Source: JBFKAV01 sp041621405 (GTDB taxonomy: Bacteria > Pseudomonadota > Alphaproteobacteria > Rhodobacterales > Rhodobacteraceae). Taken from it: DNA of 18,863 nucleotides. Each line of letters begins with the position of its first letter. Positions within the stretch are counted from its first letter, which is position 1. Made by a program: the position numbers and the translations under genes. Below, piece by piece: positions 8,287-15,342 of the stretch. The stretch spans positions 1-18,863 of the forward strand of contig JBFKAV010000063.1 in NCBI GenBank assembly GCA_041621405.1, written 5' to 3'. The notes beneath the pieces are model-generated. The model made no database searches. It was not told the DNA's origin and saw only the letters and a program-made list of their open reading frames with translations.

Positions 8287-8784
8287 TCAGGACGGGCGGA
8301 ACTCCATGACGATCACCGGGCTGCCGTCCTCGCCGGGGCGGATCTCCTCGCCCCGGTAGCCGGCGGCGCGGCAGGCGTGGAGGGCGCATTCGTTCGCCGG
8401 GTCGGGGTCGATCACCACCGCCGGGGCGCCGGCGGCGCTGAGCGCCTCGGCACGCGACCTGAGGTAGGCCGCGGCATGGCCCCGGCCCAGCACGGCGGGC
8501 TCGCCGAGAAAGGAGTCGATGGCGCGGGTGCCCTTGGGGCGGGCGGCGTAGTGCGGCATTTCCCAGTGATGCGCGGGGAAGTCCTGGACATAGGCGAAGG
8601 GCCGGCCCGCGTTGCGGATCATGCGCATGTCGGTGGGGCCGATCTCGAGGTCGGCCTCGATCAGCGCGATCTCGGCCTCGGGATCGCCCCACCAGGCGCG
8701 CACGTGGGGCTCGCGGAGCCAGCGGCGGAGCGTCGGAAGATCGGCGCGGGTCACGGGGAAGAACTCGTAGTCACGCCGCTGCAT
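8287..8784 (-). CDS. GNAT family N-acetyltransferase (AAC(6')-like)
   Basis: A 165-residue acetyl-CoA-dependent acetyltransferase. The N-terminus (FFPVTRADLPTLRRWL) and PHVRAWWG are typical of the AAC(6')/Acetyltransf_8 branch of GNAT. GRGHA (100-104) is the pyrophosphate-binding loop, followed by DPDPANECALHACRAAGY (126-143), the conserved C-terminal acetyl-CoA segment. The ATG at 8784 is preferred over 8880 because the upstream extension is arginine/serine-rich shadow of argD and homology starts at residue 1 here. It overlaps the end of argD by 14 bp, implying translational coupling. The substrate is unknown. The resemblance to aminoglycoside acetyltransferases does not show resistance, and a role near ornithine or arginine metabolism is only suggested by position. 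Confidence 0.88.
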   Translation of the reverse strand: MQRRDYEFFPVTRADLPTLRRWLREPHVRAWWGDPEAEIALIEADLEIGPTDMRMIRNAGRPFAYVQDFPAHHWEMPHYAARPKGTRAIDSFLGEPAVLGRGHAAAYLRSRAEALSAAGAPAVVIDPDPANECALHACRAAGYRGEEIRPGEDGSPVIVMEFRPS

Positions 8785-9952
8785 CGGCCTTGACCGCCGC
8801 CGCCGCGCGGTCGAGCCGAAGGGCGGCCTCGGCGATCTCGTCGTCGGCGAGGGTGAGCGGCGGCAGGAGACGGATGACATTCTCGGCGGCCGGCACCGTC
8901 AGCACCAGCGCCTCGTAGCACGCCTTCACCACCTCGGTGTTCGCGGGCTTGCACTTAAGCCCCAGCATCAGCCCCTGGCCGCGCACGCCTTCGAACACTT
9001 CCGGGTGCGCCGAGACCAGGCCCTCGAGCTTCTGGCGGAAGAGCCCCGCCTTGCGGTTCACCTCGGCCAGGAAGCCGGGCTCGGCAACGATCCTCATCAC
9101 CGCGAGCCCGACCGCGCAGGCCAGCGGGTTGCCGCCATAGGTCGAGCCGTGGGTGCCCACGGTCATGCCCTGGGCCGCGGCCTCGGTGGCGAGCACCGCG
9201 CCAAGCGGGAAGCCGCCGCCGATACCCTTGGCGACCATCATGATGTCGGGCTCGACGCCGGCCCATTCATGGGCGAAGAGCCGCCCGGTCCGGCCCATGC
9301 CGCACTGCACCTCGTCGAGGATCAGCAGCGCGCCGGTGGTGTCGCAGAGGTCGCGCAATCCCTTCAGGCACTGGTCGGGAAGCTGGCGGATTCCGCCCTC
9401 GCCCTGGATCGGCTCGATCATGATCGCCGCGGTGCGCGGGCCGACGGCGTTCTGCAGGCGGTCGTGATCGCCCCAGGGCACGTGCACGAAGCCCGGCATC
9501 AGGGGCCCGAAGCCCTTGACCATCTTCTCCGAGCCGGCGGCCGCGATCGCGCCCGTGGAGCGGCCGTGGAACGAGCCCTCGAAGGTGACGATCTCGTCGC
9601 GGTCCTCGCCCTTCGCGTGCCAGTGCTTGCGCGCCATCTTGATCGCGAGCTCGGCCGCCTCGGTGCCGGAATTGGTGAAGAAGGCGGTATCGGCGAAGGT
9701 CGCGTCAACCAGTGCCGCGGCCAGTGCCTCCTGCTCGGGGATGCGGTAGAGGTTGGAGACGTGCCAGAGCTTGCCTGCCTGCGCCGTCAGCGCCTCGATC
9801 AGCGCCGGATGGGCGTGGCCCAGAGCATTCACCGCGATTCCGGCGCCGAGGTCGAGGAACCGCCGCCCGTCGGCCTCGACGAGCCAGGAGCCCTCGCCCT
9901 TCACGAAGGTCATCGCGGCGCGGTTGTAGGTGGGCAGGACGGGCGGGATCAT
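8771..9952 (-). CDS. argD: Acetylornithine aminotransferase
   Basis: This PLP enzyme interconverts N-acetylglutamate semialdehyde and N-acetylornithine in arginine biosynthesis. Related enzymes also act on succinyldiaminopimelate in lysine synthesis, so dual use is possible. The protein has 393 residues. NSGTEA (94-99) contacts the cofactor phosphate, ILDEVQCGMGRTG (211-223) contains the PLP-pyridine Asp (D213), K242 in AKGIGGG is the Schiff-base lysine, and GGNPLACAVG follows. The ATG at 9952 (MIPPVLPTYNR) matches the usual family N-terminus and has GAGG upstream; an in-frame ATG at 9982 would add ten atypical residues. Its start overlaps by ATGA the stop of a doubtful membrane ORF. The 3' end overlaps the GNAT gene. 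Confidence 0.96.
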   Translation of the reverse strand: MIPPVLPTYNRAAMTFVKGEGSWLVEADGRRFLDLGAGIAVNALGHAHPALIEALTAQAGKLWHVSNLYRIPEQEALAAALVDATFADTAFFTNSGTEAAELAIKMARKHWHAKGEDRDEIVTFEGSFHGRSTGAIAAAGSEKMVKGFGPLMPGFVHVPWGDHDRLQNAVGPRTAAIMIEPIQGEGGIRQLPDQCLKGLRDLCDTTGALLILDEVQCGMGRTGRLFAHEWAGVEPDIMMVAKGIGGGFPLGAVLATEAAAQGMTVGTHGSTYGGNPLACAVGLAVMRIVAEPGFLAEVNRKAGLFRQKLEGLVSAHPEVFEGVRGQGLMLGLKCKPANTEVVKACYEALVLTVPAAENVIRLLPPLTLADDEIAEAALRLDRAAAAVKADAAA

Positions 9953-10425
9953 GGGTCGGGTCCTCGGGAGTGGAAGGCCCATGGGTGCCCGAGGCGCGAG
10001 GCCAAGTCAACGATGCGGGGGCGCGCGGCGCGTGCGATGACGTCCGCCAGGGAATTGCGGGAGGGCGGGCGACGCGCGGCGGCGTCATGGCGCGGCGGCG
10101 GCGGCGAAGCCAAACCGATCACCGGTACGGTCATCCTCCGGCCGGCCCCGGCGGTTGGCAGGTCGCGGACCAAGGCGGCGACCGAGGCCGGCGGCTCGGG
10201 GCAGGGCGTCAGCCACCAGACCCATAGGGCGACGATGATCGAGGCTATGAGAGTCGCGAAGAGATTGGCGCCGACCACCAGGATCAGCGCCGGGAACACG
10301 AGGCATGGACCCCCGATCACGGCACCCCGCACCGGCCCGATTGCCGGCGCGAAGCCCACCGAGAAGAGCCCGGCCGTGGCCAGAGGCGGCTTCAGCGCTC
10401 GCCTCAAGACGGCGGGGACTGTCAA
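9949..10425 (-). CDS. Possible small membrane protein, unrecognised
   Basis: I do not recognise this ORF. Read from a TTG at 10425 it would encode 158 residues. It has a strongly hydrophobic stretch of about 38 residues (10205-10320), probably two transmembrane helices, then a Pro/Arg/Ala-rich hydrophilic tail. G/C third positions dominate the hydrophobic part, which argues for real coding at some time; the tail is less convincing. The frame stays open upstream to an ATG at 10620, so the start is uncertain. Its stop overlaps the argD ATG as ATGA, which would fit translational coupling, but this could be chance. It may be a genuine small gene, a remnant of a larger membrane protein, or a non-coding leader. 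Confidence 0.3.
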   Translation of the reverse strand: MTVPAVLRRALKPPLATAGLFSVGFAPAIGPVRGAVIGGPCLVFPALILVVGANLFATLIASIIVALWVWWLTPCPEPPASVAALVRDLPTAGAGRRMTVPVIGLASPPPPRHDAAARRPPSRNSLADVIARAARPRIVDLASRLGHPWAFHSRGPDP

Positions 10426-10530
10426 CGCTTCGCCCCGTGCGGGCGAGAATTTCCCGGCCGGTACCGGCGCCCGAGGCGCCGCTCGCCCATCGCGGGATCG
10501 TCCCTGGCACCCTCCCCCGCCGCGGCCGGC

Positions 10531-10559
10531 TTGTATCTGGCAGTCGGGGGCGGTTAAAT
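10531..10559 (+). promoter_or_regulatory. Candidate sigma-70-type promoter of gcrA
   Basis: TTGTAT at 10531-10536 and TTAAAT at 10554-10559 are separated by exactly 17 bases, in an otherwise extremely GC-rich stretch. This would start transcription about 75 bases before the gcrA ATG. The match is by eye and unconfirmed. No GANTC methylation site is evident within the promoter itself. Confidence 0.42.
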
Positions 10560-10640
10560 AGGCGACGACCGGAAATCTCCACGCCCCTTGGCCGCGCGTC
10601 ACGCGCAGGCCGGGCGTCACCCCCGAACGGAGGCAAGCCC

Positions 10641-11216
10641 ATGTCCTGGACCGACGAGCGCGTCGAGCTCTTGAAGAAGATGTGGGCCGAAGGCCAGTCT
10701 GCGAGCCAGATCGCCAAGGAGCTTGGCGGCGTCACCCGCAACGCGGTGATCGGCAAGGTGCACCGGCTCGGGCTGTCGAACCGCGCCGGCTCCGGTGTCG
10801 GCGGCGAGGCCGAGCCGGAGAAGCAGGCCGCCCAGCCTGCCGCCGAGGCCAAGCCGGAGCCGCGGCCGAAGCCTCAGCTGGTGAAATCCGGGGCGGAGCC
10901 GTCCGAGGAGCGCCCGGCCCCGGCCGCGCCCACCGTCCGCAAGCCCTTCGTCGCCGGCCAGCCGCTGCCGCCGCAGCCCTCCGCCAACGAGATCAGCCCC
11001 GAGGCGCTGGCCTCGGTGCGCGAGGTCGAGAAGAAGGCGCGCAAGCTGTCGCTGATGGAACTGACCGAGCGCACCTGCAAATGGCCGATCGGCGACCCGG
11101 CGACCGACGATTTCTGGTTCTGCGGGCTGGCTGCCCAGCCCGGCAAGCCATATTGCGAGGCCCATGTCGGCGTCGCCTTCCAGCCGATGAGCTCGCGCCG
11201 CGACCGCCGCCGCTGA
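10641..11216 (+). CDS. gcrA: GcrA cell cycle regulator
   Basis: GcrA is an alphaproteobacterial transcription cofactor that binds sigma-70 RNA polymerase and acts at promoters carrying CcrM-methylated GANTC sites; in Caulobacter it drives S-phase genes. The protein has 191 residues. The N-terminal helix-turn-helix-like DNA-binding region is at 1-45 (MSWTDERVELLKKMW, then VTRNAVIGKVHRLGLSNR). A Pro/Ala/Glu-rich linker covers about 50-115. The C-terminal sigma-70-interacting domain holds C146, C161, C172 and H175, which look like a metal site (CKWP, FWFCG, YCEAH). The ATG at 10641 is certain from the conserved start and the GGAGG nine bases before it; the longer open frame to 10305 is spurious. 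It is monocistronic by spacing. Confidence 0.95.
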   Translation: MSWTDERVELLKKMWAEGQSASQIAKELGGVTRNAVIGKVHRLGLSNRAGSGVGGEAEPEKQAAQPAAEAKPEPRPKPQLVKSGAEPSEERPAPAAPTVRKPFVAGQPLPPQPSANEISPEALASVREVEKKARKLSLMELTERTCKWPIGDPATDDFWFCGLAAQPGKPYCEAHVGVAFQPMSSRRDRRR

Positions 11217-11517
11217 ACCTTCTCCGATCCCCGGTCCCCGTTCGGCGCTCACCGTAAGTTCACCACCGGTGAGCGTCCGTTCACGGCTTGGCGTGAACGC
11301 CCTCCCTGCCACGCAAGCCGCTGACCTGCCTCGGCATTTGCTGCCGCCGTCCTGCCGCGCATCGGACCTCGACCCTCACGGCTGAGTGACGACCCTGTTT
11401 CATGCACGTGATCGCCGCGCTGGATAGCCTGATCGCAGGCCGCGCCCTTCCGGCACACAACGATGCGGACCGGACGCGACCGCGACACTGCCAACCTCAA
11501 GAAGGAAGGATCCAGCC
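11217..11517. other. Intergenic region after gcrA
   Basis: These 301 bases hold no supported gene. The first third contains two perfect inverted repeats, listed separately. The remainder (about 11300-11510) should contain the promoter and leader of the small exported-protein gene, but I see no clear -35/-10 pair. The leader ends with a strong ribosome binding site, AAGGAAGGA, just before 11518. Confidence 0.5.
11246..11299. repeat. Two tandem inverted repeats downstream of gcrA
   Basis: The first repeat has the 9-bp arm CGCTCACCG (11246-11254) and its complement at 11267-11275 around a 12-nt loop. The second has the 8-bp arm CGTTCACG (11278-11285) and its complement at 11292-11299 around GCTTGG. 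Both begin 30-80 bases after the gcrA stop. They could act as a Rho-independent-like terminator for gcrA or as operator sites for the next gene. No T-tract follows, so I do not call a terminator outright. Confidence 0.5.
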
Positions 11518-11799
11518 ATGAAGACGCTTACCGCACTCGCCCTCGCCACCGGTCTCGCGCTCTCGGTCGGCACCGCCGCCGACGCGATGACCGACGAAGA
11601 GATGGTCACCATGGGGCAGAGCATGCTCACCGGAGCGCTCTACAATCGCCTCCGGGCGCAGGGCTACGCGACGGACGGCATCGAGAATCTCACGCTGAAC
11701 GAGATTGTCCTGCTGAACAGCCTGCTCACCACGGACTCTAGCGCCGCCAACCGCGACGGCCAGATCAATCTGATCTTCGAACGCGCCATGGCGCGCTGA
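11518..11799 (+). CDS. Small exported protein of unknown function
   Basis: I do not recognise the family. The 93-residue product starts with a clear Sec signal peptide: MKT, then a hydrophobic core, with a likely cleavage after ADA at residue 23. This leaves a mature periplasmic or secreted protein of about 70 residues. The mature part is polar, probably helical, with an Asn/Leu-rich stretch (IENLTLNEIVLLNSLLTT) and no cysteines. The ribosome binding site AAGGAAGGA is strong and well spaced. It lies 66 bp upstream of the Tat-type MsrB gene on the same strand, so the two exported products may share a transcript. Function in the envelope is inferred only from the signal peptide. Confidence 0.8.
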   Translation: MKTLTALALATGLALSVGTAADAMTDEEMVTMGQSMLTGALYNRLRAQGYATDGIENLTLNEIVLLNSLLTTDSSAANRDGQINLIFERAMAR

Positions 11800-11865
11800 C
11801 GCGCAATCCGGCCGGGCGCGCGGCCTCGACCCGCGTGCCCGGCCCCAACTAGGAAAGGTCGAGCC

Positions 11866-12375
11866 ATGCAAGGCCATATCTCCCGCCGGACGCTTCTCGC
11901 CTCGTCGGCAATGCTGATGCCCGGCGCCGCCGCGGCGCGCTACGTCAGCACCGACGACGGGTTCGACTACGAGGTCACCCGCTCGCGCGCGGAATGGATG
12001 GAGCTCCTCGGCGAGGAAACCTTCAAGATCATGCGCGAGGGCCACACCGAAGTGCCGAAGTCCGACCCGCACTGGGACAGCCTCGCCTCCGGCATCTACG
12101 TCTGCAAGGGCTGCGATCTGCCGCTCTACGACGCCCGCTGGAAGGTGGTGCTCGACACGGGCTGGCTGTTCTTCCGCCACGCCGAGGCGAATTCGCTGCT
12201 GATGGGCATCGACTGGCCCGAAGGCTCCGGCATGGCCGAGCAGTTCGCGACGCTCGCCGGGATCGAGGTGCATTGCCGCCGCTGCGGCAGCCACATGGGC
12301 CACATCGTCTGGATCGAGGAAAGGCTCCTGCACTGCATCAATGGCGCCAGCATGACCTTCACCGCCGCCGCCTGA
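11866..12375 (+). CDS. msrB: Exported peptide methionine-(R)-S-oxide reductase (MsrB)
   Basis: MsrB reduces the R-epimer of methionine sulfoxide in oxidised proteins. The protein has 169 residues. C80/C83 (CKGC) and C137/C140 (CRRC) are the four structural zinc ligands. GSHMGHI follows, and C157 in LLHCINGASMTF is the expected catalytic cysteine. The N-terminus SRRTLLASSAMLMPGAAAA resembles a twin-arginine signal, with a likely cleavage near residue 23, so the enzyme is probably periplasmic. It is divergent: the usual GWPSF motif reads GWLFF (99-103). GGAAAGG precedes the ATG. The small exported protein just upstream may be co-expressed. The electron donor that would recycle it in the periplasm is not evident here. 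The family call is firm; the cellular location is inferred from the RR motif. Confidence 0.9.
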   Translation: MQGHISRRTLLASSAMLMPGAAAARYVSTDDGFDYEVTRSRAEWMELLGEETFKIMREGHTEVPKSDPHWDSLASGIYVCKGCDLPLYDARWKVVLDTGWLFFRHAEANSLLMGIDWPEGSGMAEQFATLAGIEVHCRRCGSHMGHIVWIEERLLHCINGASMTFTAAA

Positions 12376-12559
12376 GCCCGGCCCCGGCCAGGCCGGGGCC
12401 TCGCCATTTAGGCCTCGCAACGACCCGGCCCAATACCTCCGCCGCGCCCGCGCGGCGGGTTGGACGGAACCCGCAAGGGCGCACCACGACGCCTCGGGCG
12501 CGCTTCCCTCCGCGGCCCGCCTGTTCTAGCCTCGCGGCGCGAACAGGGGGCGCGAAGCG

Positions 12560-13486
12560 ATGTCCGCAATTGTCGAGATCCGCGATCTTTCCAAGGTCTA
12601 TGCCGGCGGGACCACCGCCCTTGCCGGCGTCAGCCTCGATATCCGCGAGGGCGAGATTCTCGCCCTCCTGGGTCCGAATGGCGCCGGCAAGACCACGCTC
12701 ATCTCCATCGTCTGCGGCCTCGTCACCCCTTCCTCCGGGCAGGTCCTCGTCGGCGGCCACGACATCGTCGCCGACTACCGTCGCGCCCGCAGCCTCATCG
12801 GCCTCGTCCCGCAGGAGATCTCGGTCGAGCCTTTCGCCCGCGTCTGGGACACGATCCGGTTCTCCCGCGGGCTCTTCGGCAAGGCCCGCAACGACGCCCA
12901 CCTCGAGAAGGTGCTCCGCGACCTCGCCCTCTGGGACAAGCGCCAGGCCCGCAACAACGAGCTCTCGGGCGGCATGCGCCGGCGCGTGCTGATCGCCAAG
13001 GCGCTGGCCCACGAACCCCGGGTGCTGTTCCTCGACGAGCCGACGGCCGGGGTCGACGTCAACCTCCGCCGCGAAATGTGGGAGGTGGTCCGCGAGCTCC
13101 GCGCAAAGGGGGTGACGATCATCCTGACCACCCACTACATCGAGGAGGCCGAGCTGATGGCCGACCGGATCGGCGTGATCGACAAGGGCCGCCTGCTCCT
13201 GGTCGAGGACAAGCGCAAGCTTATGCACGAGTTCGGCCGCAAGCGGCTGACCGTGGAGCTCACCGAGCCGATCTCCGAGCTCCCCGCCGCGCTCGCTGAC
13301 CACGGCCTCAAGCTTGCCGAGGACGGAGGCCACGTGACCTACGACTATGACATCCGCGCCGAGCGTTCGGGCATCGCCCGGCTCATCGCCGAATTCGTCG
13401 ACGCGGGGCTCTCGATCCGCGACCTCGACACCGAGAGGTCCTCGCTCGAGGAGGTGTTCCTAAGACTGGTGGAGGAGAACGCATGA
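12560..13486 (+). CDS. ABC transporter ATP-binding protein (ABC-2/YadG type)
   Basis: The nucleotide-binding subunit of a transporter with the permease that overlaps it. The protein has 308 residues, longer than a minimal ATPase domain. Walker A GPNGAGKT lies at 38-45, the Q-loop at Q85, the signature LSGGM at 135-139, Walker B VLFLDEP at 155-161 and the switch His at H192 (THYIEEAE). A C-terminal extension of about 90 residues follows, as in the YadG/CcmA-like drug and polysaccharide exporter group. The stop codon overlaps the permease start (ATGA at 13483-13486), showing translational coupling. The substrate is unknown; export rather than import is inferred from the family and the absence of a solute-binding protein gene. 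Confidence 0.93.
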   Translation: MSAIVEIRDLSKVYAGGTTALAGVSLDIREGEILALLGPNGAGKTTLISIVCGLVTPSSGQVLVGGHDIVADYRRARSLIGLVPQEISVEPFARVWDTIRFSRGLFGKARNDAHLEKVLRDLALWDKRQARNNELSGGMRRRVLIAKALAHEPRVLFLDEPTAGVDVNLRREMWEVVRELRAKGVTIILTTHYIEEAELMADRIGVIDKGRLLLVEDKRKLMHEFGRKRLTVELTEPISELPAALADHGLKLAEDGGHVTYDYDIRAERSGIARLIAEFVDAGLSIRDLDTERSSLEEVFLRLVEENA

Positions 13487-14244
13487 ACTGGTACGCCGTC
13501 GCCACGATCTTCAACTACGAGATGGCCCGCTTCTACCGCACGCTGATGGAATCGCTCGCCTCGCCTGTGATCTCGACCGTGCTCTACTTCGTCGTCTTCG
13601 GCGCCGCGATCGGCGGCCGCATTCAGGAGGTCGAGGGCATCTCCTACGGCGCCTTCATCGTGCCGGGGCTGATCATGCTGACGGTGCTGCAGCAGTCGGT
13701 CTCGAACGCCTCCTTCGGCATCTTCTTCCCGAAGTTCATCGGCACGATGTACGAGATCCTTTCGGCGCCGATCTCGTTCTACGAGGTGGTGATCGGCTTC
13801 GTCGGCGCCGCGGCGGCGAAATCCGTGATCATCGCCGCGGTGATCCTGATCACCGCGACCTTCTTCGTCGACATCTCCATCGCCCACCCGCTCTGGATGC
13901 TGGCCTTCCTCACCCTCACCTCGGTCAGCTTCTCGCTCCTGGGCTTCCTGATCGGCATCTGGGCCAAGGATTTCCAGCAGCTCCAGATCGTCCCGCTCAT
14001 GGTGATCACGCCCTTGGTCTTCCTCGGCGGCGCCTTCTACTCGGCCTCGATGCTGCCGCCGTTCTGGGAGGGCGTGGCCAAGCTCAACCCGGTGCTCTAC
14101 CTAGTCTCGGGCTTCCGCTGGTCGTTCTTCGGGCTGGCCGACGTACCGGTCGGCACCTCGCTCCTCGCCGTCGCGGTATTCCTGGGGCTCGGGATGCTGG
14201 CGGTCTGGTACATCTTCCGGACGGGGTGGCGGCTCCGGAGCTGA
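13483..14244 (+). CDS. ABC-2 type transporter permease (YadH-like)
   Basis: The membrane subunit of the exporter formed with the upstream ATPase. The 253-residue protein shows about six hydrophobic segments (residues about 24-40, 57-77, 103-127, 132-160, 170-190, 225-245), the usual ABC-2 permease topology. The conserved central part includes the SAPISFYEVVIG segment, and LNPVLYLVSGFRW near the C-terminus is typical of the YadH group. The ATG overlaps the ATPase stop codon and has GGAGG nearby. A hairpin that may end the operon lies about 115 bases past the stop. The closest functional analogues export lipids, polysaccharides or drugs, and the sequence does not discriminate among them. Confidence 0.92.
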   Translation: MNWYAVATIFNYEMARFYRTLMESLASPVISTVLYFVVFGAAIGGRIQEVEGISYGAFIVPGLIMLTVLQQSVSNASFGIFFPKFIGTMYEILSAPISFYEVVIGFVGAAAAKSVIIAAVILITATFFVDISIAHPLWMLAFLTLTSVSFSLLGFLIGIWAKDFQQLQIVPLMVITPLVFLGGAFYSASMLPPFWEGVAKLNPVLYLVSGFRWSFFGLADVPVGTSLLAVAVFLGLGMLAVWYIFRTGWRLRS

Positions 14245-14609
14245 GCCTAGGCGCCGGCAATGACTGCTTCGAGCCCGGAGCGGACGTTCGTTCCTCGCCC
14301 TTTCATTGCACGAGCGAGGCATCCAGCCCGGTTAACAGCCGCGAATGCGGCCCGGGCAGCGCACGGCCGCCCCCACGGCCGTGCGTTTCGTCGCCGTCCC
14401 GCGCGTACAGCCGTTTTACGGGGCGTTGCCATAAAGCGATGACCTCAATCGTCGCGAGCGCCCGCCCGCGGCCGTGCCTTGCCCTCCGTCGCGCGCCTGT
14501 CCAACGTCCGCTCGGTCCCGCTCAACCGACCCTAGCCAGTCATTGCCCGAAAACGGTCAATATTCTGAGTACAAATAATCCTCTTGGCAGCAGGTATGGA
14601 GAACGGGGT
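14245..14609. other. Gene-free stretch after the ABC operon
   Basis: These 365 bases contain no supported coding region. The first part holds the hairpin at 14358-14387. The last 70 bases (about 14540-14609) are clearly richer in A/T than the surroundings (for example ATATTCTGAGTACAAATAAT) and probably carry the promoter of the small membrane protein, but I could not assign a well-spaced -35/-10 pair. Confidence 0.5.
14358..14387 (+). terminator. Likely terminator of the ABC transporter operon
   Basis: A perfect 10-bp stem: CGCACGGCCG at 14360-14369 pairs with 14376-14385 around a 6-nt loop, extendable by a G-T and an A-T pair. It is followed on the + strand by TTTCGT. It lies about 115 bases after the permease stop. 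The stem is strong but the T-tract is short, so efficiency is uncertain. Confidence 0.55.
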
Positions 14610-14885
14610 ATGGGCGACGACGAAAAGAAGCCGAAGAACGAATTGGCCTTTCTTCTCGGCGGTGTACGCAGAACGTTCCTACGCGACGCCAGGGCAATTG
14701 CACTTGGCGTCTGCATCGGTGTCGTTCTGAGCTTCCTGGGCGCATACTTCCTGGGTGTCTCGGCACAGTCTGGTATCAAGTTTGGCGCTCTTGTCGGTGC
14801 GTTCGTAGGCTTGTCGGCTCGCTCCCACATGTCCAGGCTCTTCGACTATGACCGGCACCCGGCCGGCAGGGATCCAGAGTCCTGA
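14610..14885 (+). CDS. Small two-helix membrane protein, unknown function
   Basis: I do not recognise the family. The 91-residue product has a Lys/Asp-rich N-terminus (MGDDEKKPKN), then a hydrophobic helix (about residues 29-52), a second glycine-rich helix (about 56-71) and a charged C-terminal tail. Codon use is less G/C-biased at third positions than in neighbouring genes (many T- and A-ending codons such as CTT, GGT, GTA, GCA), suggesting a different origin or weak selection. GGAG lies about eleven bases before the ATG at 14610; the open frame further upstream to 14226 looks non-coding. It is flanked by gene-free stretches of 365 and 457 bp. Confidence that it is a gene is moderate, resting on the coherent two-helix protein. 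Confidence 0.6.
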   Translation: MGDDEKKPKNELAFLLGGVRRTFLRDARAIALGVCIGVVLSFLGAYFLGVSAQSGIKFGALVGAFVGLSARSHMSRLFDYDRHPAGRDPES

Positions 14886-15342
14886 CGGCGCGCCATGGCC
14901 GAGATTTCGGGCGCAGAAGAAACGTCCGCTCCGTCCGCAAAGCCACCCACGACGAGCGTTAATTTGCTGAGGCGCAGCGTGTCCCCAGGCTGCCCATTCA
15001 GCCCTTGTTGCGCAGTCCCAAGCGGGGATTGCAGCCCGCAGTCCGCAACCACTCTCTTCGAAATTCTGCCCGCATACGGCGAGCCGCCCCAGGTCTTGTC
15101 GGCGCGGCTTCGGCCGGTATGTCACAACCCGTTCCACGTAGCACCCTCGGTCCCTCGACGCTCGGCCTGGCGTGGCTGGTGCGATCTGGGAATCCCCCAG
15201 CTTCGTTAAGATTGTGTGAATCACGGGATACTAACCCTTTGATTTTCCGTATGGTGCCCCCGCGTCCACGCGTGGGACGCCCCCTTGACGCCGCCTGCAC
15301 ACACCCCTTCCCCGCGCCCCCATCGCCGTCTATATCCCGCCC
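14886..15342. other. Gene-free stretch before rimO
   Basis: No coding region is supported in these 457 bases; the open frames on both strands show no recognisable protein. It holds an A/T-richer patch at about 15200-15250 with two GAATC (GANTC) sites at 15190-15194 and 15218-15222. An imperfect palindrome at 15186-15200 (CTGGG...CCCAG) is also present. A further inverted repeat pairs GCGTCC (15262-15267) with 15275-15280. The A/T-rich patch could hold a promoter, and the GANTC sites are potential CcrM methylation targets, but neither is proven. Confidence 0.45.
15331..15336 (+). promoter_or_regulatory. Candidate -10 box giving a leaderless rimO transcript
   Basis: TATATC stands alone in a G/C-rich run, six bases before the rimO ATG at 15343. 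If used as a -10 box, transcription would begin at or next to the start codon. No Shine-Dalgarno-like sequence is present in the preceding 20 bases, which agrees with this. The -35 position (15308-15313, TTCCCC) is poor, so the promoter would be weak or need an activator. Confidence 0.33.

Noticed and set aside
8287..8784. Calling the GNAT protein an aminoglycoside resistance enzyme
   Set aside because: The family resemblance is only at branch level, and the location within arginine genes suggests a housekeeping role; no resistance-gene context is present.
9005..10561. A 518-codon + strand frame opposite argD running into the gap before gcrA
   Set aside because: It mirrors argD codon bias and has no recognisable domain; the part beyond argD has a nonspecific Ala/Arg/Pro composition.
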